A stretch of DNA of 64,000 nucleotides, from the NCBI RefSeq assembly GCF_021462225.1, contig NC_061805.1, forward strand, positions 26,925,958-26,989,957. Reading direction: 5' to 3'. A model generated the notes under the pieces. It did no database searches. It worked only from the letters and a program-made list of their open reading frames with translations, and was not told the DNA's origin. Shown one piece after another: positions 13,291 to 25,008 of the stretch (position 1 is the first letter of the stretch; every line of letters starts with the position of its first letter). The translations under genes and the position numbers were made by a program. Origin of the DNA: Girardinichthys multiradiatus (taxonomy: Eukaryota; Chordata; Actinopteri; Cyprinodontiformes; Goodeidae).

Positions 13291-14933
13291 TCTGGTTGCT
13301 TCCGTACACTTTTTGATTCGCTACTACTTCTGCATACTTTGTGCTATTTCTGCCGTTCAACTTTTACAATATTCTGCTCATTCTGCTCTTTCCGGCTATG
13401 TCTTTTGGTATTTATATCTTTTATACTTTTTAAAATATTCAGCTTTTTATGAATTTTTTGCTCCCATAGGAATGAATGGAAAATGGCAAAAATTCTGCTA
13501 AAACTTCACTGTTTTTGCCATTTAACTACTTCCGCATACTTTCAGCTAGAAACACCATTCAACTTTTAAAATGCTTTCACAACCTTCTGCTATTACTGTT
13601 TAATTCAACTTTGTGATATCTTTTACAGTTTTTCTACAATTTGGTTTCAAACTTTTTAAACATTTTTTCAGATTTTCAGTTTTATAATGTAATCCTATGA
13701 CGGAATGTTCGTGTCGCTAGAGTGTATGCTCTAGGTTTTTTAATAACTTGAAAAAGAACGAACAAACTCTCTTCACTCGCTCAATTTTCAATCTACCTAT
13801 ACAAATTATACATCAAAACGTAGGAATCTCTTTCGCGATTAAGAAAATGTCACCCTCATTGATGTGGGACACATAGTTTTCCGGCAACACGCCCCGAAGC
13901 AACACAAAGTCAACACACCCTCTATAGGAAATCTATAGGGATTTCAGAAAAAATCAGAGCAAAAATCCTTAAAGTCACATGTTTTCGAATCGCCGCCTCT
14001 CGTAAACCGTTCGAGGTAGAGATATGAGCCTTGTGCAGATTTATCTTCAGACCTTGCTGGCACTCACAGTGAAGGAATTTGTTTGATAACGTTTATCGTT
14101 TTGTCATAAAAAAGGTTTGTTTAGGAGTACCAAATCTGTCCTTCCCAAAATCGCTTAAAATTGAAAAATTTCAAAATTATCCACTTTTCTACACTATCAT
14201 ATCTCCTACACGGATTTATGTAGACACACAAAAATCTCCAGGATTGTTCACCGATCCCTGCTGATACCTACGGTCCAAAAATTATTTGGATACCATTTAT
14301 CGTTTTCGCGTGAAGTAGGTTTGTTTGAGAGTGAAAAACTTCCTTCACTCGGGTTAAAAATGGTCAAAATGATCCACTTTTTCAAAGGGTCACAACTCTC
14401 AGACAGATTTTTGTAGAAACTTAAGAAGCTCCATGATTGTTCAGCAAGGCCTGCTGATTCATACGGTGCATGAATCAAATCGATAGCCCTTATAGTTTCC
14501 GAGTTATTAGACGTTGTTCGAGAGCATGTTCAGGCATTTTTCTGTTTTTCTCAATTTTTCCCTTTTTTTCACCTGGTGTTGTGCCTTTAATATTATATTT
14601 TCAGCAAAAACGTGTTAATATTCTCGTTCCCCTATCCGTTCTGAGAAAAACGGTCCAAGAATGACGTCGGTAGCCCTTACGGTTTCCGAGTTATGGGCGG
14701 TAGTTCGGGAGCATGCGCCTCCATGTTATAATGCCTAGACCAGGGGAGACAGAGAGTGAGGTGCTGCTTGAGTGAGAAACAGCAGGTGTCAAGTTACACT
14801 GACGCTCTTTGCTGATTGGCTGATTCATTCCTCACTGTTCTATTTATAGCTCTGTGTATCTCCTACTGTCTATGTCTGTATATGATTCTGTCTTTGTTTC
14901 TGCCTCCATTCACTCCGTGTCTGATACTCGGAC

Positions 14934-14971
14934 ACACACACATACGCTCACACACACCCACACACACATTC
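14934..14971. repeat. (CA)n-rich microsatellite
   Basis: Imperfect ACACAC / CACACACCC run inside copy 1 of the large repeat. The equivalent run in copy 2 is at about 19199-19236. Confidence 0.85.
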
Positions 14972-15203
14972 ATGGATTACCATCTTTGTAAGGACTTTTC
15001 ATTGACTTCCATTCATTTTCATTCGTTTCTATGGCCTAAACCTGACCCGACCCCCTAACCCTTTGATCATCTTAATAGGAGGCAACTACTGGCGGCCATT
15101 TTGTGTTGAGTACTTAAACAGCATGTACTGCTGTTCTAACAGCTGGACAACAGTGATTAAATTTAAAAGGCAATTTCATAGACTTTGGCATATAGGCTGT
15201 TAG

Positions 15204-16770
15204 CGCATCAGAACCTGGAACAAATCTCCATCAGAACCAGACCCAAACTCCATCAGAACCTTATCCAAAATCCATCAGAATCAGATGGAAACTCTATCAG
15301 AACAGGGTACAAATCTTCATCAGAACCATGTACAAACCTCCATCTGAAATAGGTCCAAATTCTATAAGAGCCAAGGAGAAACATTCATCAGAACCAGGTC
15401 CAAACTCCAGCAGAACCAGGAACAGATCTCCATCAGAACCATACCCAAACTCCATCAGAACCAGGAGGAATTCTGTATCAGGACCAGTTAGTCACCCACT
15501 ATCAGAACCAAGTCCAAACTCAATCAGAACCAGGAGGAACCTTTTATCAGAACCAGGTCCAAACTCCTTCAGAACCTGGCAAAAAGCTCCATCACTACAA
15601 GGAAAGAAAAACTCCATCAGAACCAGATCCAATCTCCATCAGAACCAGTTAGGAACCTTCCATCAGAACCGGACACAAACTCCATCAGAACCAGATCCAA
15701 TCTCCATCAGAACCAGTTAGGAACCCTCCATCAGAACCGGACACAAACTCCATCAGAACCAGTTAGGAACCCTCCATCAGAACCAGACCCAAACTCCATC
15801 AGCATCAGGAGGAATTCTGTATCATGACCAGTTGGTCACCCACTATCAAAACCAAGTCCAAACTCAATCAGAACCAGGAGGAACCTTCTATCAGAACCAG
15901 GTCCAAACCCTTCAGAACCTGGCAAAAAGCTCCATCAGTACAAGGAAAGAAAAACTCCATCAGAACCAGATCCAATCTCCATCAGAACCAGTTAGGAACC
16001 CTCCATCAGAACCGGACACAAACTCCATCAGAACCAGTTAGGAACCCTCCATTAGAACCCGATCCAAACTCCATCAAAACCAGGAGCAATTCTCCATCAG
16101 GACCAGTTAGTCACCCACTATCAGAACCAGGTCCAAACTCATTCAGAACCAGGAGGAATCTTCTATCAGAACCAGATCCAAACTCTTTCAGAACCTGGCA
16201 AAAAGCTCCATCAGTACAAGGAAAGAAAAACTCAATCAGAACCAGGTACAAACATGTATCACAACCAGGAAGAAACCTCTATAAGAACCAGGTCAAAACA
16301 CCATCAGAAACTGGCAAAAAGCTACATCAGAACCAGAAATTTTTTTTTTAAGAACTTTCTAAACATTTTCATCAGAATCAGGAAAAAACCTCCATCAGAA
16401 CCAGGTACAAACGTCTATCAGATCCAGGTCCATACTCTATCAGAACCAGGAAGAAACAGCCATCAGAACCAGGTACAGATTTCCATCAGAACCAGATACA
16501 GATCTCCATCAGAGCCAGATCCAAACTCTATCAGAACCAGGAAGAAACGTCTATAAGAACCAAGTCAAAACTCCATCAGAACCTGGCAAAAAGCTCCATC
16601 CGAACAGGAAAAAATGTTTTTAGGAACCTTCTACAAATTTTCATCAGAATCAGGTATAAACCTCTATCAGATCAAGGTCCCAACTCTATCAGAACCAGGC
16701 AGAAACCTTAATCAAAATCAGGTCCCAACTCCACTAGTACTTGGCAAAAATCTCCATAAGAACCTTGAAC
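15204..16770. repeat. CCATCAGAACC minisatellite, array 1
   Basis: Roughly 70 imperfect copies of a unit near 22 bases built on CCATCAGAACCAGG plus a variable ACAAACT/TCCAAACT end. Because 22 is not a multiple of three, three units (66 bases) give a 22-residue repeat, so every frame reads as variants of SEPGPNSIRTR / HQNQVQT. That explains several 60-175 codon frames here with no gene behind them. Confidence 0.93.
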
Positions 16771-17551
16771 AAATATACAATAGACTTATGATGATAAGAC
16801 CATCTTCATAGGTCCCAGTGGAGCATCAAAACAGCGACCATTTGATGCCAGCTTCTTAAACAGGTTCTACTGCTGTTCCAACACCTGAACAAGAGTGAAT
16901 AATTTTAAAGGGCAATTTCATAGACTTTTGAATATAGGCTGTAGTTAGCATTGCCATTTTAGCTAATTTTAGCTTATACATTGTTTTTGAATAGTAGATG
17001 GGGTAAATTAATATCAGCCTTCATGCTAGTGATAGCCAATATGCTAATGTTAGCAATTTAGCTTCTCTTTCTCATCTCTTCTCTCTTAGCTGAAGAACAC
17101 ATTTGCCTTTTTAGGCAATTTCCTGTTTGTTTTTGTGTTTCTTGTTGTTAGTGCATTTTTTCTGAAATTTATCCTATTTTGTATATATTTTAACACTGAC
17201 TTCAACTTCTTAGGCTATATTTTTGCTTCAGTCTATGCTTTTTCAGCTCATTTATGGGCAGCTCTTTCCTGCTTTTTAAAGTTTTTGTCAGTCCTTGCAT
17301 TTCAACAACTCTTTCAACAAGTAGTTTTGAGGTAACTTTAAATTGTTAAGCTGTTTTATAGGTAATAGTCTTCCTGCTTAAACAGATCAGATGAGTTTTT
17401 CTTTGCTGTTTCTGCTATTTCTACTAATTTATCAGATTTCAGCAGATTTTCTGCAGTCAATTTCAGCTTTTTTCTGCCAGCTTTCAGCTAAAAAATTCAG
17501 CTTACAGCATTCACACTGCATTTTCGTAGGAAATGCAAATTTTTCTAGTTC

Positions 17552-20500
17552 TTATTCTGGTTGCTTCCGTCCACTTTTTGATTCGCTACTACTTCTGCAT
17601 ACTTTGTGCTATTTCTGCCGTTCAACTTTTACAATATTCTGCTCATTCTGCTCTTTCCGGCTATGTCTTTTGGTATTTATATCTTTTATACTTTTTTAAA
17701 TATTCAGCTTTTTATGAATTTTTTGCTCCCATAGGAATGAATGGAAAATGGCAAAAATTCTGCTAAAACTTCACTGTTTTTGCCATTTAACTACTTCCGC
17801 ATACTTTCAGCTAGAAACACCATTCAACTTTTAAAATGCTTTCACAACCTTCTGCTATTACTGTTTAATTCAACTTTGTGATATCTTTTACAGTTTTTCT
17901 ACAATTTGGTTTCAAACTTTTTAAACATTTTTTCAGATTTTCAGTTTTATAATGTAATCCTATGACGGAATGTTCGTGTCGCTAGAGTGTATGCTCTAGG
18001 TTTTTTAATAACTTGAAAAAGAACGAACAAACTCTCTTCACTCGCTCAATTTTCAATCTACCTATACAAATTATACATCAAAACGTAGGAATCTCTTTCG
18101 CGATTAAGAAAATGTCACCCTCATTGATGTGGGACACATAGTTTTCCGGCAACACGCCCCGAAGCAACACAAAGTCAACACACCCTCTATAGGAAATCTA
18201 TAGGGATTTCAGAAAAAATCAGAGCAAAAATCCTTAAAGTCACATGTTTTCGAATCGCCGCCTCTCGTAAACCGTTCGAGTTAGAGATATGACCCTTGTG
18301 CAGATTTATCTTCAGACCTTGCTGGCACTCACAGTGAAGGAATTTTTTTGATAAGTTTTATCGTTTTGTCATAAAAAAGGTTTGTTTAGGAGTACCAAAT
18401 CTATCCTTCCCAAAATCGCTTAAAATTGAAACATTTCAAAATTATCCATATTTCTACACTGTCATATCTCCTACATGGATTCATGTAGACACATGAAAAT
18501 CTCCAGGATTGTTCACCGATCCCTGCTGATACCTACGGTCCAAAAATTATTTGGATACCTTTTATCGTTTCCTCGTGACGTAATTTTGTTTGAGAGAGAA
18601 AAATGCACCTTCACCCAGTTTACAAATTGTCAAAATTATACACTTTTTCACAGGGTGACATCTCCCAGACAGATTTTTGTAGAAACTTGAGAAGCTCCAT
18701 GATTGTTCAGCAAGGCCTGCTGATTCATACGGTGTATGAATCAAATCGATAGCCCTTATAGTTTCCGAGTTATTAGACGTTGTTTGAGATCATGTTCAGG
18801 CATTGTTCTGTTTTTCTCCATTTTCCCCTTTCTTTTCACCTAGTGTTTTGCCTTTAATATTATATTTTCAGCAAAAACGTGTTAATATTCTCGATCTCCT
18901 GTCCGTTCTGATAAAAACGGTCCAAGAATGACATCGATCGCCCCTACGGTTTCAGAGTTATGGCCAGTTGTTCGGGAGCATGCGCCTCCATGTTATAATG
19001 CCTAGACCAGGGGAGACAGAGAGTGAGGTGCTGCGTGAGTGAGAAACAGCAGGTGTCAAGTTACACTGACGCTCTTTGCTGATTGGCTGATTCATTCCTC
19101 ACTGTTCTATTTATAGCTCTGTGTATCTCCTACTGTCTATGTCTGTATATGATTCTGTCTTTGTTTCTGCCTCCATTCACTCCGTGTCTTATACTCGGAC
19201 ACACACACACACGCTCACACACACCCACACACACATTCATGGATTACCATCTTTGTGAAGACTTTTCATTGACTTCCATTCATTTTCATTCGTTTCTATG
19301 GCCTAAACCTGACCCGACCCCCTAACCCTTTGATCATCTTCATAGGAGGCAACTACTGGCGGCCATTTTGTGTTGAGTACTTAAACAGCATGTACTGCTG
19401 TTCTAACAGCTGGACAACAGTGATTAAATTTAAAAGGCAATTTCATAGACTTTGGCATATAGGCTGTTACCGCATCAGAACCTGGAACAAATCTCCATCA
19501 GAACCAGACCCAAACTCCATCAGAACCTTATCCAAAATCCATCAGAATCAGATGGAAACTCTATCAGAACAGGGTACAAATCTTCATCAGAACCATGCAC
19601 AAACTTCCATCTGAAATAGGTCCAGATTCTATAAGAGCCAAGGAGAAACATTCATCAGAACCAGGTCCAAACTCCAGCAGAACCAAGAACAAATCTCCAT
19701 CAGAACCGGACACAAACTCCATCAGAGCTAGTTAGGAACCCTCCATCAGAACCATACCCAAACTCCATCAGAACCAGGAGGAATTCTGTATCAGGACCAG
19801 TTAGTCACCCACTATCAGAACCAAGTCCAAACTCAATCAGAACCAGGAGGAACCTTCTATCAGAACCAGGTCCAAACCCCTTCAGAACCTGGCAAAAAGC
19901 TCCATCAGTACAAGGAAAGAAAAACTCCATCAGAACCAGATCCAATCTCCATCAGAACCAGTTAGGAACCCTCCATCAGAACCGGACACAAACTCCATCA
20001 GAACCAGTTAGGAACCCTCCATTAGAACCAGATCCAAACTCCATCAGAACCAGGAGGAATTCTGTATCAGGACCAGTTAGTCACCCACTATCAGAACCAG
20101 GTCCAAACTCAATCAGAACCAGGAGGAACCTTATATCAGAACCAGGTCCCAACTCCACCAGAACCTGGCAAAAAACTCCATAAGAACCTTGAACAATTCT
20201 ATACCTGAACCATGTACAAGCATCCATCAGAACAAGACCCAAACTCCATCAGAACCAGGAACAAATCTCCATCAAAACCAGACCCAAACTCCATCAGAAC
20301 CAGGAGGAATTCTCCATCAGGACCAGTTAGGCACCCATTATCAGAACCAGGTCCAAACTCAATCAGAACCAGAAAGAATATGCTAACGTTAGGATTGTAG
20401 CTTCTCTTTCTCCTCTCTTAGCTAAAGAACACTTTTGCGTTTTTTAGGCAATTTCCTGTTTGTTTTTGTGTTTCTTCAGCGTATTTGTTGTTATTTCCTT

Positions 20501-20894
20501 TTTTCTGAAATTTCTCCTATTTTCTTATGTGTTTTAGCACTGACTTGAACTTCTTAGTCTATATTTTTGCTTCAGTCTATGCTTTTTCAGCTCATCTATG
20601 GCAGCTCTTTCCTGCTTTTTTAAAGTTTATGTCAGTCCTTGCATTTCAACAACTCTTTCAACAAGTAGTTTTGAGGTAACTTTAAATTGTTAAGCTGTTT
20701 TATAGGTAATAGTCTTCCTGCTTAAACAGATCAGATGAGTTTTTCTTTGCTGTTTCTGCTATTTCTACTAATTTATCAGATTTCAGCAGATTTTCTGCAG
20801 TCAATTTCAGCTTTTTTCTGCCAGCTTTCAGCTAAAAAATTCAGCTTACAGCATTCACACTGCATTTTCGTAGGAAATGCAAATTTTTCTAGTT
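17552..20894. repeat. large tandem-duplicated repeat unit, copy 2 (3.3 kb)
   Basis: Same order as copy 1: leader 17552-19470, minisatellite 19472-20375, tail about 20385-20894. The tail is shorter than in copy 1 because the segment equivalent to about 16810-17030 is missing. The leader is nearly identical to 13287-15200, so the duplication is recent relative to the minisatellite changes. Confidence 0.9.
19472..20375. repeat. CCATCAGAACC minisatellite, array 2
   Basis: Same unit as array 1 but only about 0.9 kb, so array length differs between the two copies, as expected for unequal exchange or replication slippage. Confidence 0.93.
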
Positions 20895-21417
20895 TATCTT
20901 GTTTTCAAAACAAAGAAATACCACAGAAATACCCCGGTGAAGGTTGTTTCATGAGTTCAGAAAGGAGGATATTACTTCCCACTAGGAAGAATGGTCTGTG
21001 TCAATGATAATTCTGAGAAGTAGATTGCTGTGTCGTGACATCATAAGACTGAAAAAAATGAATACCCACGAATGAGGAGTTAACAGTCTTTTATCTGGTT
21101 TTAACTGCACAATCACTAACCATTGTTAGAGTAATTAGTAGTAGAGCTACACAATGTGGAGGGTTCTTACAAAATTTTTTATTTCAAGTTTCCATACTTT
21201 TCCAGGCTCAGTGTTTTAGATTTGTTTTCCAGTTTTTATAACATTCTGGACATCTGAAAAGTAGCCTTATCTGTAGATTCTGCAAATCAAAAAACAACAC
21301 ACTCCTAATTCTGACTTTTCAGCATGTGATAAGCTTCTGGGCTAATTTATAGGGTAACTGCCTCTATTTTCAAATGTGTAACCCTTGTACATCTCAAATA
21401 ACAAATGGAGTACCAAG
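20895..21417. other. no feature recognised
   Basis: AT-rich spacer between the duplicated repeat block and the tRNA-like repeat. No convincing frame or RNA gene. Confidence 0.5.
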
Positions 21418-21512
21418 TTGCATGGTTTGGGAGTTAACACTTTTCTCTTGCAGCAAGAAGGTCATGGGTTCAAATCCTGGTCTGGTCTTTCCTGGTCAGA
21501 TAGGTTCTGACC
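21418..21512 (+). repeat. tRNA-like fish SINE/transposon fragment
   Basis: Contains 'agcaagaaggtcatgggttcaaatcctgg'-type wording with a good Pol III B-box (GGTTCAAATCC, about 21470-21480), known from a widespread teleost repeat. A decayed A-box-like stretch lies about 40 bases upstream. It is not a functional tRNA. Confidence 0.5.
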
Positions 21513-21649
21513 AGATAGATAGATAGATTCTAAACTATTCTCTTTCATCAGCACAGCTCACTAATCTCTATGAGCTTTATGATCTTGAACTATATGAGAT
21601 GTGAGCAGAAGAAGCAGTCTAAGTCTATCCAACTGGTTAAATATAGGAG

Positions 21650-23290
21650 GTCAATGATCGGCCGCATGTTTTGGACACTCGGGTGAAGAGAGGGGCCCAA
21701 GCGCATAGTGAGGGTCTGCTGGCAACGTCTGGCGGACCCCTTTTTCAAGGATGTATTCAACTCTCACCTCTGGGAGAGCTTTGACCAGATTCCGAGGGAT
21801 GTTGGAGACATAGAGTCCGAGTGGACCATGTTCTCTGCATCTATTTTTGATGCTGCCGCCCGTAGCTGTGGCCGTAAGGTCTGCGGTGCCTGTCGCGGAG
21901 GCAATTCCCAAACCCGGTGGTGGATTTCGGCAGTAAGGGAGTCCTATCGGCTGTGGTTGGCTTGTGGGACTCCTGAGGCGGCTGACGGTTACCGTGGGGC
22001 CTAGTGTGCCGCGGCCCGGGCGGTGGCAGAGGCAAAAACTCGGACCTGGAAGGAGTTCGGTGAGGCCATGGAGAAGGACTACCGGTTGGCCTCGAAGCGA
22101 TTCTGCCAAACAGTCCGGCGCCTCAGGAGGGGGAAGCAGTACCTCGCCAACACTGTTTACAGTGGGGGTGGGGAGCTGCTGACCTCGACTGGGGACTTTA
22201 TCAGGCGGTGGAAGGAGTACTTCGAGGATCTCCCCAATCCTGCCATCACGCATTCCCTGGTGGAAACAGAGGCTGGGGACTCGGGGTTGGACTCTTTCAT
22301 CACCCAGGTTGAAGTCACCGAGGTGGTTAAAAAGCTCCGCGGTGGCAGGGCTTCGGGGTTGGATGAGATCCGCCCTAAGTACCTCAAGTCTTTGGATGTT
22401 GTGGGGCTGTCATGGTTGACACGCCTCTTCAACATTGCGTGGCGGACGGGGACAGTGCCTCTGGATTGGCAGACTGGGGTGGTGGTCCCCCTACATAAGA
22501 AGGGTGACCGAAGGGGGTGTTCCAACTACAGGGGGATCACACTCCTCAGCCTCCCTGGTAAGGCCTACGCCAGGGTATTGGAGAGGAGAGTCCGGCCGAT
22601 AGTCAAACCCTGGCTTCAGGAGGAGCAGTGTGGTTTTCGTCCTGGCCGTGGAACACTGGACCAGCTCTATACCCTCTACAGGGTACTCGAGGGTTCATGG
22701 GAGTTTGCCCAACCGGTCCACATGTGTTTTGTTGACCTGGAGAAAGCATTCGACTGTGTCCCTCGTGATGCCTTGTGGGGGGTGCTCCAGGAGTATGGAA
22801 TCGGGGGCCCTTTACTAGGGGCCATCCGGTCTCTGTACGAGCATTCCCGGTGCATGCTGGACTCCGGCAGGGCTTCCCTTTGTCACTGGTCCTGTTCATA
22901 ACTTTTATGGACAGGATTTATAGGCACAGCCAGGGGCCAGAGGGGGTCTGGTTTGGGGACCAGAGGATTTTGTCTCTTCTTTTTGAAGATGACGTGGTCC
23001 TGCTGGCCCCCTCTAGCCAAGACCTACAGTGCACACTGGGCCGGTTCGCAGTTGAGTGTGAAGCGGCAGGGATGAAAATCAGCTCCTCCGAGGCCATGGT
23101 TCTCGACAGGAAAAAGGGTGGCTTGTCCTCTTCAGGTTGGAGGGGAGTTCCTGCCGCTGGAGGGACTATGTCACTCGGCTGGCCTGGGAACGCCTTGGGC
23201 TCCCCCCGGAGGAGCTGGATGAGGTGTCTGGGGAGAGGGGCGTCTGGGTGTCTCTGCTGAGTCTGCTGCCCCCGCGACCCGGTCCCGGAT
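21650..23290 (+). pseudogene. decayed LINE (non-LTR retrotransposon), reverse transcriptase remnant
   Basis: A GC-rich block whose base composition is unlike its surroundings. In order: a 5' piece (about 21708-22001) ending at an in-frame TAG; the reverse-transcriptase fingers/palm (about 22023-22865) with NYRGITLLS, QCGFRPGRGT and FVDLEKAFDCVPR motifs; then a frame change near 22850-22880. The catalytic-box region follows in another frame at about 22870-23110, with GLRQGFPLS and LLFEDDVVLLAPS (FADD changed to FEDD). After about 23155 the sequence jumps to the extreme C-terminal part (SRLAWERLGLPPEE-like, ending at the PPRPGPG-type end), so the connection region is deleted. It is 5' truncated, with no endonuclease seen. 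It is dead: stop, frameshift and internal deletion. The clade (Jockey/I/L2-type) is not resolved by eye. Confidence 0.9.
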
Positions 23291-23317
23291 AAAGCGGAAG
23301 ACGACGAGTACGAGTAC

Positions 23318-23590
23318 CTGGTTTAAAGTTCTCCAGAACCTTCTCCCTGACCTGTCTACGGTGGTTCCTGGTCTTCATGATGTTGTTTGTTCTCTAATGC
23401 CCTCTAATAAGCCTCTAATAAACCTTCACAGAACTGCTGGATTTATCCTGAGATAAGGATGAAGGATGGGTGCGCTGGATTTTATTAAAGGGTAAGAAAA
23501 AGTGGCTGAACACGTATGTACACCATGCATACAGATAGAAAGAAAAAAAAAATGAAAACTTGAATATTTTTATCTTGTCAGTTAACCTTT
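23318..23590. mobile_element. Tc1-like non-autonomous element fragment
   Basis: Begins after the LINE with 'gttctccagaaccttctccctgacctgt' and 'ggtcttcatgatgttgtttgttc', phrases typical of an abundant fish Tc1-type element also represented at 31555-32352. Boundaries are approximate. Confidence 0.5.
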
Positions 23591-24820
23591 TTATGCTATT
23601 TTTTCCCTAATTAAATAACTTGTATATAAACATCTTTCACCATCAGTGAATATAACAAAACGTAGGTGCTCTAATACCAACACAAAGTCGCCACTGACTG
23701 GAATGAAGCAGAACTGCGCTCTGGCAACATCCTTGTCATGCTTGCACCTTTGAATGCAACTGAAGGAGGCGCTATCAGTGAACCACAGGAGGCAGGAGAA
23801 TGTGTGCACACACATGCTTGTTATCTCCCAGCAATACAGAAAAAGAAATAAGATAGAGCGAGAGATATATCTGTTTGGTTTGAGCGGTTTGATTGAGTAT
23901 TTTACAAAAGTATGTTTGTCGGTTAATAATCTCAGATTTAACATATTGCTGTCTGGCATTTTCAGTCAGACTGTCAAAAACTTCATGTTGACAGTTTGCA
24001 AATGCTTTGACTTATTAAAACATGATTATTGTCAATAAAGGTCTTGTCTGAATCAGAAAAAAAAACATAAAAATGTTTCCACAATCTTAGACCTTTGTTA
24101 TATTTTTCTGATTGTTCTCAATATTGCCAAACAATGGAAAACTTATATTAAAACTTAAATTAAATACTTACTATATATACTGGTGCTTACAATAAGCAGG
24201 ACAGGTACTTGCGCTGCATTTTTAAAAGGCTTCTTGCCTTGATTATTTTCTGGTTAAATAAAATACAGAAAGGAGAGAAAATAATGCAGGTGATTGTGTT
24301 GTATTTGATTCAATAGCGGTATTCATTTGCAAAGTGAAATAAAAGTTGAAAAGTGCAAAGGTAACACTATTCATGGTAACCCATTTCTGTTTATATTTGC
24401 TTAAGATCTTCTTATCTTTGAAGAAGTGACACTACTTTTATCATGACTCTAGCATTCCAAGGAGGCAACTGTGTTTCTTTGGTCATCTTTCAATGGATTA
24501 ATTAGGCAAATAAAACTGAAATAAAACAGAACGTTAAGGAAAATATGTTAAAAATATTCCACACTTTAACAGGATTTGGTCATATATTTTTCAACTTGAT
24601 TATTTTAAGGTTATAAACTTTGTAGACTGTCCAAAATCCACATCTGAAATGACATCTGACAACTGCCAGCTACTAAAGTTGCAGGAAACCTGCAAGAAAT
24701 TTAAACAATTCTTTAGTAAAAATATAGATACATGAAGCAGAGGTTATGTACAACTTTAAACATGCATTTATGCAGATATTCAACAATTTTCCTTTAACTT
24801 TTACAGAAAAATTCAGCTAA
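23591..24820. other. no gene recognised
   Basis: AT-rich intergenic sequence upstream of the histone gene. Two ~90-120 codon frames on opposite strands (23591-23959 and 23754-24038) overlap each other and show no known domain. Confidence 0.5.
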
Positions 24821-24823
24821 AGA

Positions 24824-24916
24824 AAACACAACCTTATCATGTCAGAAAGGGTGGGGAAGGTACTTACCGTGGCAGAGGGACTGCCTCTATAGGGCTCTCA
24901 TCAGGGTTTTATAAAG
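24824..24916 (+). promoter_or_regulatory. histone H1 promoter: H1-box and TATA box
   Basis: AAACACA at 24824-24830 matches the H1-box of linker histone promoters. A TATAAAG box lies at 24910-24916, 80 bases further down and 93 bases before the ATG. This spacing is like classical H1 genes. A G-rich run (GGGTGGGGAAGG, near 24848) lies between; no CCAAT box is obvious. Confidence 0.65.
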
Positions 24917-25008
24917 CCTGACTTTATGATGAAGAGAAACAGAAATATTTCTCTGACCTATTCTGTGTTTAACCTCAACTGGCCTGAGCCTACAGGTGGA
25001 GCTCCACG

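Larger units (their letters stand above)
13287..17551. repeat. large tandem-duplicated repeat unit, copy 1 (4.3 kb)
   Basis: Starts TTATTCTGGTTGCTTCCGT and ends ...TTTTTCTAGTT. Three parts: a ~1.9 kb conserved leader (13287-15200), the CCATCAGAACC minisatellite (15204-16770) and a ~0.75 kb tail (16800-17551). The leader and tail recur in the next unit with few differences. The leader carries its own ~204-bp internal duplication (about 14081 and 14285). No coding gene is supported; the open frames come from low-complexity or minisatellite sequence. Possibly a non-autonomous transposon or satellite-like amplicon; the class is not recognised. Confidence 0.9.

Noticed and set aside
13087..13452. 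121-codon frame with repeated VNAVGIHT segments
   Set aside because: Produced by the hairpin satellite and ATT repeat; the tail frame recurs at 17391-17699 inside the duplicated non-coding unit.
15328..16811. Several 60-175 codon frames with SEP/PNSIRTR repeats
   Set aside because: They are the CCATCAGAACC minisatellite read in different frames; no start context, splice sites or domain.
15204..20375. CRISPR-like array of regularly spaced repeats
   Set aside because: The repeats are imperfect and contiguous with no unique equal-length spacers, no cas genes, and the DNA is vertebrate.
21418..21512. Functional tRNA gene
   Set aside because: A good B-box is present but no cloverleaf or A-box; wording matches a common fish repeat.
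22157..22525. 122-codon minus-strand frame in the LINE
   Set aside because: Opposite-strand shadow of the reverse transcriptase in GC-rich sequence.
24860..24890. U1 snRNA-like start (TACTTACC...GGCAGAGGGA)
   Set aside because: Only the first ~20 bases resemble U1; the following stem-loops and Sm site are absent. It may simply be a minus-strand splice-donor look-alike.
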